The notes under the pieces: generated by a model
The model's input: the letters and a program-made list of their open reading frames with translations, nothing else
Told to the model about the DNA's origin: nothing
Databases searched by the model: none
Program-made: the position numbers and the translations under genes
Shown: positions 1 through 6,785 of the stretch, piece after piece
How the letters are laid out: each line of letters starts with the position of its first letter
How positions within the stretch are numbered: position 1 is the first letter of the stretch
NCBI GenBank assembly: GCA_005884305.1
Contig: VAYL01000212.1
Span: 1 to 9,287 of the forward strand
Length of the DNA stretch: 9,287 bases
Source: Actinomycetota bacterium
GTDB taxonomy: Bacteria; Actinomycetota; Thermoleophilia; Solirubrobacterales; 70-9
Reading direction: 5' to 3'

Positions 1-91
1 AGGATCTCCTCCAGCATGCCGCCAGGATCATGGTCAGCGAGTCACAGGTGGCGGCGCAAACGTGCCGAGTTACGCACGGGATAGCGCCGAG

Positions 92-116
92 AGCCGGGTA
101 CTTCTGCTGCCCGGCT
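92..116 (-). terminator. Possible hairpin terminator at the end of thrC
   Basis: A perfect 7-bp inverted repeat (AGCCGGG, 11-base loop, CCCGGCT) sits exactly at the 3' end of thrC and its right arm covers part of the stop codon. It is GC-rich, as intrinsic terminators are, but no T-run follows on the minus strand, so it may only be a weak or factor-assisted terminator. The remaining bases 1-91 contain no gene that I can support. Confidence 0.3.
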
Positions 117-1145
117 ACTCGAACACGATCCGCTCGACGGCCGCCGCGTCCGCATCGCAGCCGATAACCGCCGGCGCCTTGCCCAGCGCGGTGTCCGGGT
201 CCTTCAGGCCGTGACCGGTCAGCGCGCACACCACCGTCCGGGGAGGCTCGCGATCCTCGGGGACCGGCAGCCCGTGGGCCATGAGCCCGGCGACAGAGGC
301 CGCCGACGCCGGCTCGCAGAAAACCCCCTCTCGGGTCGCGAGCAGGTGGTAGGCCTCGAGGATCGCGTCGTCGGAGACGGCGGCGATCCGGCCCCTCGAT
401 CCAGTGATCGCGTCCATCGCCTCCTCCCAGCGCGCGGGGTTGCCGATGCCGACGCGATCGTCTCCGGCTTCGCCACCGGCGCGCCGTGTACGAGCGGCGC
501 AGCTCCCTCGGCCTGGTAGCCGTGCAGCTTCGGCGATACGCCGTACTCCTTGAAGCCGCGCCACCAGGCGGTGATGTTCCCCGCGTTGCCCACCGGGATG
601 CAGAGCACGTCCGGCGGCTCGCCCAGCTCGTCGCAGACCTCGAACGCCGCGGTCTTCTGGCCCTCGATCCGGTAGTCGTTGACCGAGTTGACGAGCTCGA
701 TCGGGTGCTTGCGCGCCAGCTCGCGCACGATCTCCAGCGCCTGGTCGAAGTTCCCGCGCAGCGCGATCACTCGCGCGCCGTGTATCAGTGCCTGCGCGAG
801 CTTGCCGATCGCGATCTTTCCCTCCGGGACGATGACTGCGCCCCGCAGCCCGGCCCGCGCCGCGTACGCCGCCGCGCTCGCCGCCGTGTTCCCGGTCGAC
901 GCGCAGATCACAGCCTCGGCACCCGCGCCTTTCGCGCGGGAGACCGCAACGGTCATCCCCCGGTCCTTGAAGCTTCCGGTGGGGTTCGCGCCCTCCAGCT
1001 TCAGGTAGACGTGCGCGCCGACACGGTCGGAGATCACCGGCGCCTCGATCAGCGGCGTCGAGCCCTCGTCGAGCGTCACAATCGGGTCGCCAGGCTCTAA
1101 CGGCAAGCGGTCCCGGTAGCGCTCGATCAGCGCGAGCGGACTCAT
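115..1145 (-). pseudogene. thrC: Threonine synthase, frameshifted
   Basis: Threonine synthase is the PLP enzyme that converts O-phosphohomoserine to threonine in the cytoplasm. From the ATG at 1145 the first 233 residues are clear family sequence: N-terminal [10 protein letters not shown], the PLP lysine in [10 protein letters not shown] (K60), [18 protein letters not shown] (residues 82-99) and the phosphate-binding VGNAGN (185-190). The frame breaks after [11 protein letters not shown]. The family sequence resumes in another frame as [14 protein letters not shown] and runs through [14 protein letters not shown] and TGHGLKDPDTAL to a TAG at 115. Known threonine synthases read ETIATAIRIGNPASW-like here, so exactly 7 bases (part of A, then I-R) appear to be missing at about 447/448; restoring them gives 345 residues, the usual length. 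The original frame otherwise runs on as nonsense to 219. It is third in the lysA-hom-thrC operon. Whether this is a real mutation or a sequence or assembly error cannot be decided here. Confidence 0.88.
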
Positions 1146-1148
1146 GTG

Positions 1149-1211
1149 AGTAAGCAGTAGGCAGTAAGCAGCAGGCGGACGATGATCCGCTGCCACTGCT
1201 TACTGCTTACT
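1149..1211. repeat. Inverted heptamer (AGTARGC) repeat array, hom-thrC gap
   Basis: On the plus strand four 7-mers stand head to tail at 1149-1176: AGTAAGC, AGTAGGC, AGTAAGC, AGCAGGC. After a short centre the same unit occurs in the opposite orientation (GCTTACT twice, up to 1211), with a further inverted GCCTACT beyond, at 1219-1225. The arms (about 1149-1179 and 1186-1211) can form a long imperfect hairpin with a loop of about 6 bases. On the transcribed minus strand the array fills most of the 79-base hom-thrC gap and ends 3 bases before the thrC ATG, with no Shine-Dalgarno sequence visible. It is either a small dispersed intergenic repeat or a structured leader; sequence alone does not say which. 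Confidence 0.8.
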
Positions 1212-1224
1212 GTGACCTGCCTAC

Positions 1225-2448
1225 TCAAGCGAACTCCTCCTCGATGACCCGGATCGCTCTGGGCTCGGCCCGCAGGAAATCAAGGGTCGCGATCTCCTCC
1301 AGCGCCGCGAAGAACCGGGATTCCGGCCCTTCGTGCATGACCATCACGAGGCGGGCGTCGTTGCCAAGCCCCCGCTGGACCACGCTTCGCACCGAGACCT
1401 CGTTGCGCCCCAGGACATCGGCGATCTGAGCCAGAACCCCCGGCCGGTCCGCGACCTCGAGGTGCAGGTAGAAGGCCGACGGAATGTCGCGCACGATCTC
1501 GAGGCGCTCGTGCGTGGCGTGAACCGGCGCCTTTCCGGAGATGATCGACACCACGTCGCCCAACACCGCCGAGGCCGTCTCGATGCCGCCCGCACCCGGC
1601 CCCGACATCGTGACCTCCGTGATCGCCGGCGCCTCCACCATGACCGCATTGAATGGCCCCTCCACCGGTGCCAGCGGATGACCGGAGTAGAGGAAGCATG
1701 GGAACACCCGGACGCTGATTCCACCGTCGCGCCTTTCGGCGACTCCCAGGAGCTTCAGCGAGAGGCCCAGCTCCTTCGCGTAGGCGATGTCCTCGGGCTG
1801 GATCTCGGTGATCCCCTGATAGGCCACGTCGGCCAGCGCGACCGGCGTGCCGAATGCCAGCCGGGCGAGGATCGCCATCTTCGCGGCCGCATCCGCGCCC
1901 TCGACGTCGTCGCTCGGATCGGCTTCCGCGTAGCCGAGCTCCTGCGCGCGCCGCAGGACGTCCGCGTACTCGGCGCCCGTGCTCGCCATCTCGCTGAGGA
2001 TGAAGTTCGTCGTCCCGTTGACGATCCCGAAGACCTTCGTGATCTCGGTCGCCGCGAGGCTCTCCTGGATCACCCTGATCACCGGCACCGCACCCGCCAC
2101 GGCGGCCTCGAATCGAAGCTGGACGCCGGCCTCGCGAGCGACGTCGAAGAGCTCGTCCCCGAACTGCGCGATGAGCTGCTTGTTGGCGGTCACGACGTGG
2201 CGGCCCGCCCGCAGCGCCCGCAGCACATAGTCGCGCGCGGGCTCGGTCCCGCCGATCAGCTCGACGACGATCTCCGATCGCTCGAGGATCTGGTCGAAGT
2301 CACCGTCCGCACGCCGCAGGACCCCCGCAATCTCGGGCCGGCGACCCGCCGCCGCCTCGACCGCCCCAGCGCGCTCGGCAACGAGTTCGTGGAAGGCACC
2401 GCCGACCGTCCCGCGGCCGAGCAACCCGATGCGGACCGCGTCGGTCAT
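1225..2448 (-). CDS. hom: Homoserine dehydrogenase with ACT domain
   Basis: It reduces aspartate-4-semialdehyde to homoserine with NAD(P)H, the branch point toward threonine and methionine. The 407-residue protein has the N-terminal nucleotide-binding motif IGLLGRGTVGG (residues 7-17) and VVTANKQLIA (85-94). It also has the family signature GIVNGTTNFILSEM (141-154) and the catalytic-domain stretch DPSDDVEGADAAAKMAILA (177-195), which carries the conserved acidic residues and Lys190. A C-terminal ACT domain (about 325-400, FYLHLEVADRPGVLAQIADV) is the usual site of threonine feedback inhibition in Gram-positive Hom; that regulation is inferred. The ATG at 2448 is preferred over an Arg-rich upstream extension because it starts just before the Rossmann strand. 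It also overlaps the lysA stop codon as ATGA, implying translational coupling. The gap to thrC is 79 bases. The N-terminal domain is somewhat compact, but no key motif is missing. Confidence 0.95.
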   Translation of the reverse strand: MTDAVRIGLLGRGTVGGAFHELVAERAGAVEAAAGRRPEIAGVLRRADGDFDQILERSEIVVELIGGTEPARDYVLRALRAGRHVVTANKQLIAQFGDELFDVAREAGVQLRFEAAVAGAVPVIRVIQESLAATEITKVFGIVNGTTNFILSEMASTGAEYADVLRRAQELGYAEADPSDDVEGADAAAKMAILARLAFGTPVALADVAYQGITEIQPEDIAYAKELGLSLKLLGVAERRDGGISVRVFPCFLYSGHPLAPVEGPFNAVMVEAPAITEVTMSGPGAGGIETASAVLGDVVSIISGKAPVHATHERLEIVRDIPSAFYLHLEVADRPGVLAQIADVLGRNEVSVRSVVQRGLGNDARLVMVMHEGPESRFFAALEEIATLDFLRAEPRAIRVIEEEFA

Positions 2449-3746
2449 TCGACGTCGCGCGCGACGAGGTCGTCCCACGTCTCCCGCCGCACGACGACTC
2501 TCGCGTCGCCGTCCCTGCAGAAGACCACCGCCGGCCGGGGAACGCCGTTGTAGTTGTTGGCCATCGAGTAGCCGTAGGCGCCGGTCGCCGGCGTCACCAG
2601 GATGTCCCCCACGGCGGGCGCGGCGAGCATCGCGTCGGTGATCAGGATGTCGCCCGACTCGCAGTGCATTCCGGCCACGGTGGCCAGCGTGTCGGAAACC
2701 TCGCCGGCGCGGTTGGCGACGATCGCCTCGTACCGCGATCCGTAGAGCATCGGGCGCAGGTTGTCGGACATGCCGCCGTTCACGGATAGGTAGGTGCGGA
2801 CGTTGGGGATCTCCTTCACTGTCCCGATCTCATATGCCGTCACGCCGGCGTTGCCCACCAGCGAGCGCCCGGGCTCGATCAGGACCCGCGGCACCGGATC
2901 GAAGACGCGCTTGACACCCCGGATCTTGACGTCGACGTAGTCGTCGATCGAGGGCGGTTCGTCGGCGGACGTATAGGCGATCCCGAGGCCGCCGCCGACG
3001 TTGAGGATCCGGCACTCCCAGTCCGGCCCGGTGAGCCCGGCGAGGGCCTCAATCGCCGACACGTAGGGCTCGAGCTCGAAGATCTGCGAGCCAATGTGAG
3101 CGTGGAGCCCGACGAGGCGCAGGTTGTGCGACGCCCGCACCTCAGCGATCGCCCGCTCCGCGAGCCCGTCCTCCAGGCCGAACCCGAACTTGGAGTCGAG
3201 CCCCCCCGTCTGCACGTACGAATGGGTCGTGGGGAGGATCCCCGGGGTGACCCGGATCAGGACATCTTGCTGGCGATCGAGCATCGAGTCCAGGCGCTCG
3301 ATCTCGCCGAAGGAATCCACGATGACGTGGCCGACGCCGGAATCCGTCGCGTACCGAAGCTCGGTCTCGGTCTTGTTGTTGCCGTGCAAGTAGATCTGCT
3401 CCGGGTCGAATCCGGCCCTCAGGGCCATGTAAAGCTCACCGCCCGAGGCGACATCGACCGAAAGCCCCGCCTCGGCGCAGAGCCGGTAGATCCCGGTGAT
3501 TGGTGCGGCCTTGCTCGCATACAGGACCTCGAAGTCGTCCGTGCGTGAGCGAAACGCCTCGAGGTACGCGCTCGCACGGGCCCTGATGTCGTCCTCGGCG
3601 TATATGTACGCCGGCGTGCCGAACTCCGCTGCGACGTCCACGACGTCGCACCCGCCGATCTCGAGGTGCCCGCGCTCGTTCACGCGGCTCCCGGCCGGGT
3701 AGACCGGTGATGCCTCGACGGTGGTTCGCTCGCTGGTGGTGCTCAC
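2445..3746 (-). CDS. lysA: Diaminopimelate decarboxylase
   Basis: This PLP enzyme of alanine-racemase fold decarboxylates meso-diaminopimelate to lysine, the last step of the DAP pathway. With the GTG at 3746 it has 433 residues, a normal length. Visible motifs in order are the Schiff-base lysine in VLYASKA (K79), HGNNKTETEL (121-130), the PLP-contacting HAHIGSQ (215-221), the phosphate-binding VGGGLG (250-255), EPGRSLV (291-297), the active-site CESGD (C362) supplied across the dimer, and AYGYSMANNYNG (390-401). It is first in the operon and its TGA overlaps the hom ATG. The start is uncertain. GTG at 3746 has no clear ribosome binding site, another in-frame GTG lies at residue 22, and an ATG 14 bases upstream is in another frame and stops after four codons on the GTGA. 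A longer in-frame extension to 3845 would run into the divergent hydrolase gene and lacks family resemblance. Confidence 0.95.
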   Translation of the reverse strand: MSTTSERTTVEASPVYPAGSRVNERGHLEIGGCDVVDVAAEFGTPAYIYAEDDIRARASAYLEAFRSRTDDFEVLYASKAAPITGIYRLCAEAGLSVDVASGGELYMALRAGFDPEQIYLHGNNKTETELRYATDSGVGHVIVDSFGEIERLDSMLDRQQDVLIRVTPGILPTTHSYVQTGGLDSKFGFGLEDGLAERAIAEVRASHNLRLVGLHAHIGSQIFELEPYVSAIEALAGLTGPDWECRILNVGGGLGIAYTSADEPPSIDDYVDVKIRGVKRVFDPVPRVLIEPGRSLVGNAGVTAYEIGTVKEIPNVRTYLSVNGGMSDNLRPMLYGSRYEAIVANRAGEVSDTLATVAGMHCESGDILITDAMLAAPAVGDILVTPATGAYGYSMANNYNGVPRPAVVFCRDGDARVVVRRETWDDLVARDVE

Positions 3747-3807
3747 GGGGCGCTCATTGTGACGGGGCAGGGGCGATCGCCATGCCCGGCGGATACCTTG
3801 CAACCGA
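3747..3807. promoter_or_regulatory. Divergent promoter region, lysA / hydrolase
   Basis: This 61-base gap must hold the start signals of the leftward lysA operon and the rightward hydrolase gene. For the hydrolase, TACCTT at 3794-3799 fits a TANNNT -10 box and lies 8 bases before the ATG at 3808, which would suit a leaderless transcript; no good -35 box is seen. I could not identify a convincing promoter for lysA. The call rests mainly on gene layout. Confidence 0.3.
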
Positions 3808-4524
3808 ATGAGCAGGGAGGTAAGCCGGCCGAGCGACATGGGCATCCACGAGGGACGCCCCTACCTGCTGTGGCTGCCGGAGACGCCCCCGCCGTGGCGC
3901 GCGATGCTGATCCTCCACGGCGCCGGGTCGCAAAAGGAGAACCACGGCGACTTCGGCCGCGCCTGCGCCGCTAGCGGCTGGGCCGCCATCGCGTACGACC
4001 AGCGGGGGCATGGCGAGTCTCCGGACCTGATGAGCGCGGAGGCGCTGGCCGACGTCGGGCGGATGGCGAGGCTCCTCTCGGATGTGGATGGTGTCGACCG
4101 GTCTCGAGTCTGCGTTCGCGGATCGAGCATGGGCGGCTTCATGGCGATCCAGGCCGCCGCCACGTCGGACGCGATCGCCGGCGCGATCGCCATCTGCCCG
4201 GCGGGCGCGCAGCATCTGACCCGCGGTCTGGAGAGCGGGGAGCTTTCGATGCGGATCGACCCCGACGGCGCCGATGCACTCGCGGCGTGGCTCGCCGAGC
4301 ACGATCTGCGCCAGGCGGTCGAGCTCATGGCATCGAAGCCGCTGCTGTTGATCCACGCCCGCGGCGATGATCAGATCCCGGCCGACTGGTCCGAGGAGCT
4401 GTATGCCCGGGCCGCGGAGCCGCGTAAGCTCATCTTGCTGCCCGGCGGCCATCACCGCTCGGCGCAGCACGACGCGGAGCTTCACGGATTGGCTCTGCGA
4501 TGGATGGAGCGGAGGCTGGGTTAG
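3808..4524 (+). CDS. Alpha/beta hydrolase, dienelactone-hydrolase/prolyl-peptidase-like
   Basis: This is a 238-residue cytoplasmic serine hydrolase of alpha/beta fold; the substrate cannot be predicted. The oxyanion region is LILHGAGSQKENHG (34-47), followed by YDQRGHGES (63-71). The nucleophile elbow is GSSMGG with Ser107, the acid is Asp187 in HARGDDQIP, and the histidine is His215 or His216 in PGGHHRS. There is no signal peptide or cap insertion, so it belongs with the small intracellular esterase-like members. The start is debatable. ATG 3808 has no ribosome binding site but may be leaderless. ATG 3838 follows GGAGG at 3816-3820, at 17 bases a rather long spacing, and removes ten unremarkable residues. 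The gene is divergent from lysA. Its TAG overlaps the stop codon of the convergent next gene by four bases. Confidence 0.88.
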   Translation: MSREVSRPSDMGIHEGRPYLLWLPETPPPWRAMLILHGAGSQKENHGDFGRACAASGWAAIAYDQRGHGESPDLMSAEALADVGRMARLLSDVDGVDRSRVCVRGSSMGGFMAIQAAATSDAIAGAIAICPAGAQHLTRGLESGELSMRIDPDGADALAAWLAEHDLRQAVELMASKPLLLIHARGDDQIPADWSEELYARAAEPRKLILLPGGHHRSAQHDAELHGLALRWMERRLG

Positions 4525-5117
4525 GGGATCTTCGGCTTCCCGCCGCCGCCCACAACCTTGTTCACGGTGTCGTTCACGTCACCGGTGACCTGATCCCCGA
4601 GTCCGGGATCGCCGACCGCGCCGCCGACCTTGTTCCCGGTGCCGGTCACCGTCTTGTCGACGGTGCCCGCGACAGTGCCGGCTGGGCCGCCGGAGAGGTT
4701 CGTCCCCGCGGTGTTGTCGATCTGATTGAGGGCATTGGTCGCGACGCCGGGAGATGGCGTACACGTCGAGCACGATGGGGGCCCTCCGCCGCCGGGGTCG
4801 CCGCCAGGCGGTGTACCGCCGGACCCCGGCCCGCCGCCCGTGAGGAAGCCGCCGCCGTTGGGCCCGCCCGCGCCGCCGCCGGCACCACCGCCGCCGGCGC
4901 CCGGTCCGCCGGCGCCGATCGGCGCGCCGGGCACCGGAGCGGCCGCCACCGCGCCGGGCGCCGCCGCCAGAGCGGTGGCCGCCGCTGCGGGCGTGCCGCT
5001 CGTCTCGGCGCTTACGAACTCGGTCCCGGTGTTGCCGCCGTTGCCGCCGAACGGCATGCCGTTGAAGGCGACGTAGGTCGCGAGCGAGAGGAAGACGATC
5101 ACGGCGCCGGCGATCAA
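4521..5117 (-). CDS. Gly/Pro/Ala-rich single-pass membrane protein, start uncertain
   Basis: The function is unknown. From TTG 5117 the protein has 198 residues: a membrane segment (about 2-20, AGAVIVFLSLATYVAFNG), an Ala/Val/Pro-rich linker, and a long Gly/Pro tract (about 64-115). It ends with a Gly/Thr/Asn/Val-rich tail with recurring TV/NxV and GDP elements. Two cysteines (CSTC) stand at about 116-119. The likely topology is a short cytoplasmic N-terminus, one helix and a flexible extracytoplasmic tail. The reading frame stays open upstream of TTG 5117 to a TGA near 5201 and encodes DDEGPRATHLRAYLAGTGATG-like sequence that runs naturally into the helix, so the true N-terminus is probably longer. 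However, the open stretch has no ATG or GTG. An ATG at 5182 is out of frame by one base; adding one G (ATGGAC for ATGAC) would give MDEGPRATHLRAYLAG. Either the start is non-canonical (TTG 5117 or a CTG near 5145) or one base is missing. Confidence 0.7.
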   Translation of the reverse strand: MIAGAVIVFLSLATYVAFNGMPFGGNGGNTGTEFVSAETSGTPAAAATALAAAPGAVAAAPVPGAPIGAGGPGAGGGGAGGGAGGPNGGGFLTGGGPGSGGTPPGGDPGGGGPPSCSTCTPSPGVATNALNQIDNTAGTNLSGGPAGTVAGTVDKTVTGTGNKVGGAVGDPGLGDQVTGDVNDTVNKVVGGGGKPKIP

Positions 5118-5223
5118 CGCGCCGGTCGCACCGGTACCCGCGAGGTAAGCCCGCAGATGCGTGGCCCTTGGTCCTTCGTCATCTAGTCCCGAGCGTCCTC
5201 AGATGGTCCAAAGGATCGCATGC

Positions 5224-5244
5224 ATCGCCCACCCTGTGGGCGAT
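5224..5244 (-). terminator. Hairpin terminator after the M23 peptidase gene
   Basis: A perfect 9-bp stem (ATCGCCCAC / GTGGGCGAT) with a 3-base loop lies 34 bases past the M23 stop codon and before the next leftward gene. On the minus strand it is followed by GCATGCGATCCTTT, a poor T-tract, so termination may be incomplete. Its perfection and position make a terminator the best reading; the rest of the gap from 5183 to 5278 shows nothing else. Confidence 0.55.
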
Positions 5245-5278
5245 TCGAGAATACGCATCGGCAGCTGGCGCGAGACCT

Positions 5279-6529
5279 TTAGGGCAGGTAGCCCATCGGG
5301 TCCACGGGATTGCCGTTCACGCGGACCTCGAAGTGCAGGTGGGGGCCGAAGCAGAGCCCGGTGCAGTCGCTGTAGCCGATCAGCTGTCCCTGGCTGACCT
5401 GCTGGCCCACGGACACCGAGATGGACTCCTGGTGCCCGTAGCAGGTGGAGATCCCACCCCCGTGGTCGATGCAGGTGTAGTTGCCGTACCCGGACTCCAC
5501 ACCGGCGATCGCGACGGTGCCTGCCGCGGCGGCGTGGATCGGAGTGCCGCTGGGCACCCCGATGTCGATGCCGGGGTGGCATGCCTCCCAGGGACGCGGC
5601 TCGCAGAAGGGGGAGGTGATCGGGCCGTTCACAGGCCAGATCATTCCGGAGGAGCTCTCGCCCTGGACGGGGCCCGCAGGCGCGGTCGTGGTGCCGGATG
5701 AGGACGACTGCGCGGCCGCAGCGGCGGCAGCCGCCTCGGCCTGCTGCTTTGCCTGAAGCTGCGAGGCGATCTGCGCGGAGATGTCGCCGATGTCCCCCTC
5801 CAGCTGGTCCTGGGTCTGCTGAACCTGGCCCAGAACCTGCTGGTCCTGCTGCCGGGCATCCGCGAGGTCGGCCTGCTTTGCCTCGAGGGCGGCCTGGGTC
5901 TGCTCCAGTTCCGCCTTCTTGTCGGCGATCGCGTTGCGCGCGGCGCGGACGCGCTGGACGGTGTCCTTCTCCTCGTTCCGCAGCCGCTTGACGCGGACCG
6001 CAATGGAGGTGTCCTGCGACTGGATCCGCTGGAGGTAGTCGTAGCGGCTGAGCAGATCCTTGAAGCCGTGGGAGCTCAGGATCACCGTCATCGCGTCTGG
6101 ATTGTTGGACTCGTAGATGTCCACCAGCCGCTGGCTCAGGATCCGCAGCGAGCGCTTGAGGTGCTCGCGAAGCCGCTCGAGCTTCGCCTTCGCCTCCTTG
6201 AGCTCCGCCTCCTTCTTGCGCAGCTGTGTCTCGGTGATCGCAATCTGGTTCTGCAGCGACGCGACCTGCCCGCGAAGCTGATCGAGGCGGTCACCGTACT
6301 TCTGGATCGTCGTGGACAGGACGCCCGCGCGGTCCTTGGCGTGCTGAAGCTGCGACTTCTTCTGGCTCAGTTGCGACTGGGAGGAGTCGATCTTGCTCTG
6401 GATCTCCTGGATGCTTTGCGCGGGAGCTCCACCAGCGACGGCGAGGCCACCGGTGAGCGCCCCGCTCGCACAGATGGCGAGCAGGGTCGATCGGCGATTT
6501 GGTCGCGGTCGCTTGTTCGGCTTTCTCAT
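5279..6529 (-). CDS. Secreted coiled-coil M23 (LytM) peptidoglycan hydrolase
   Basis: This is a cell-wall endopeptidase of EnvC/RipC-like architecture, 416 residues. A basic start and hydrophobic segment (about 14-37) form a signal peptide with probable cleavage near APAQS. Residues about 38-265 are almost pure heptad-type coiled coil rich in Gln, Lys and Glu, with a more conserved patch LVDIYESNNPDAMTVIL (135-151). A nine-Ala run (265-273) and a Ser/Thr/Pro linker precede the LytM domain (about 297-416). The zinc and catalytic residues are all present: H318 and D322 in HPGID, H366 in CYGH, H397 and H399 in GPHLHFE, so it should be active. Six cysteines in or next to the catalytic domain (309, 317, 353, 363, 389, 393) could form disulfides outside the cell. 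In related proteins the coiled coil docks to FtsEX, but no ftsEX is in the window. The leader carries a c-di-AMP riboswitch, which ties expression to that second messenger. Confidence 0.93.
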   Translation of the reverse strand: MRKPNKRPRPNRRSTLLAICASGALTGGLAVAGGAPAQSIQEIQSKIDSSQSQLSQKKSQLQHAKDRAGVLSTTIQKYGDRLDQLRGQVASLQNQIAITETQLRKKEAELKEAKAKLERLREHLKRSLRILSQRLVDIYESNNPDAMTVILSSHGFKDLLSRYDYLQRIQSQDTSIAVRVKRLRNEEKDTVQRVRAARNAIADKKAELEQTQAALEAKQADLADARQQDQQVLGQVQQTQDQLEGDIGDISAQIASQLQAKQQAEAAAAAAAAQSSSSGTTTAPAGPVQGESSSGMIWPVNGPITSPFCEPRPWEACHPGIDIGVPSGTPIHAAAAGTVAIAGVESGYGNYTCIDHGGGISTCYGHQESISVSVGQQVSQGQLIGYSDCTGLCFGPHLHFEVRVNGNPVDPMGYLP

Positions 6530-6542
6530 GTCTCGCTCTGGT

Positions 6543-6686
6543 GCCTACGGGGTTAGCTGACGGGCTAGCGCGGAGGAGACGCGCCTGGCCAGCTGAGCTC
6601 CGAGCTCGTAGGCCATTCGCCCCAGGAAGATCTGGTTCCCCCGTTCCATCCAGCCGAGAGCGGGATGGACTCGGCACGAATCAGGC
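6543..6686 (-). ncRNA. Cyclic di-AMP riboswitch (ydaO/yuaA type)
   Basis: Reading the minus strand, the hallmark conserved blocks of this class occur in order. GCCGAG is at 6675-6670, GGAACGGGGGAACC at 6647-6634, GGGGCGAAT at 6623-6615 and CCGTCAGCTAACC at 6563-6551, followed by CCGTAGGC. The closing helix can form from GCCT (6686-6683) and AGGC (6546-6543). The length of about 144 bases is normal. In actinobacteria this class is known in front of cell-wall hydrolase genes, where c-di-AMP lowers expression; the downstream M23 hydrolase fits. The element ends 13 bases before the ATG, so there is no space for a terminator after it. Control by access to the ribosome binding site is the likely mechanism (inference). 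Confidence 0.9.
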
Positions 6687-6691
6687 GGCGG

Positions 6692-6719
6692 ACCCTAGCA
6701 GCCGCCGAACGGTTTGCAA
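6692..6719 (-). promoter_or_regulatory. Predicted promoter of the riboswitch/M23 transcript
   Basis: On the minus strand TTGCAA (6719-6714) and TAGGGT (6697-6692) are 16 bases apart, a fair match to a housekeeping -35/-10 pair. The predicted transcript start, about 7 bases further, falls at the 5' edge of the riboswitch, which supports the call. TTGCAA is its own complement and could also serve the rightward hydrolase gene, for which only a weak -10 (around 6737-6742) is seen. Confidence 0.45.
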
Positions 6720-6785
6720 GCAGTTCTTAACACCATTTATCCCTGCTGCAACGCATTTTTCAGGATGCGAGGATCCGGGACCCAA

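Noticed and set aside
1..60. Start of another minus-strand gene (thrB?) at the left edge
   Set aside because: ATG codons near 17 and 31 on the minus strand leave too little sequence, and nothing resembles the homoserine kinase N-terminus.
1146..1196. Upstream GTG start for thrC at 1196
   Set aside because: The added residues would be encoded by the heptamer repeat hairpin itself; family similarity begins at the ATG at 1145.
1333..2553. Long plus-strand open frame of about 400 codons opposite hom
   Set aside because: It is a shadow of the high-GC hom gene: Arg/Asp/His-rich composition, no recognisable domain, and hom is unmistakable on the other strand.
4780..4925. Repeated GCC/GGC triplets as a DNA-level repeat element
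   Set aside because: They are simply the codons of the Gly/Pro-rich tract in the minus-strand membrane protein.
6470..6529. Lipoprotein signal in the M23 hydrolase (Cys20)
   Set aside because: The bases encode LAIC, with Ile before Cys, and the cysteine lies inside the hydrophobic core; an ordinary signal peptide fits better.
6714..6785. TTG start at 6714 for the second hydrolase
   Set aside because: It would use the TTGCAA promoter box and add a 24-residue leader unlike the family; ATG 6786 has a purine-rich site upstream.
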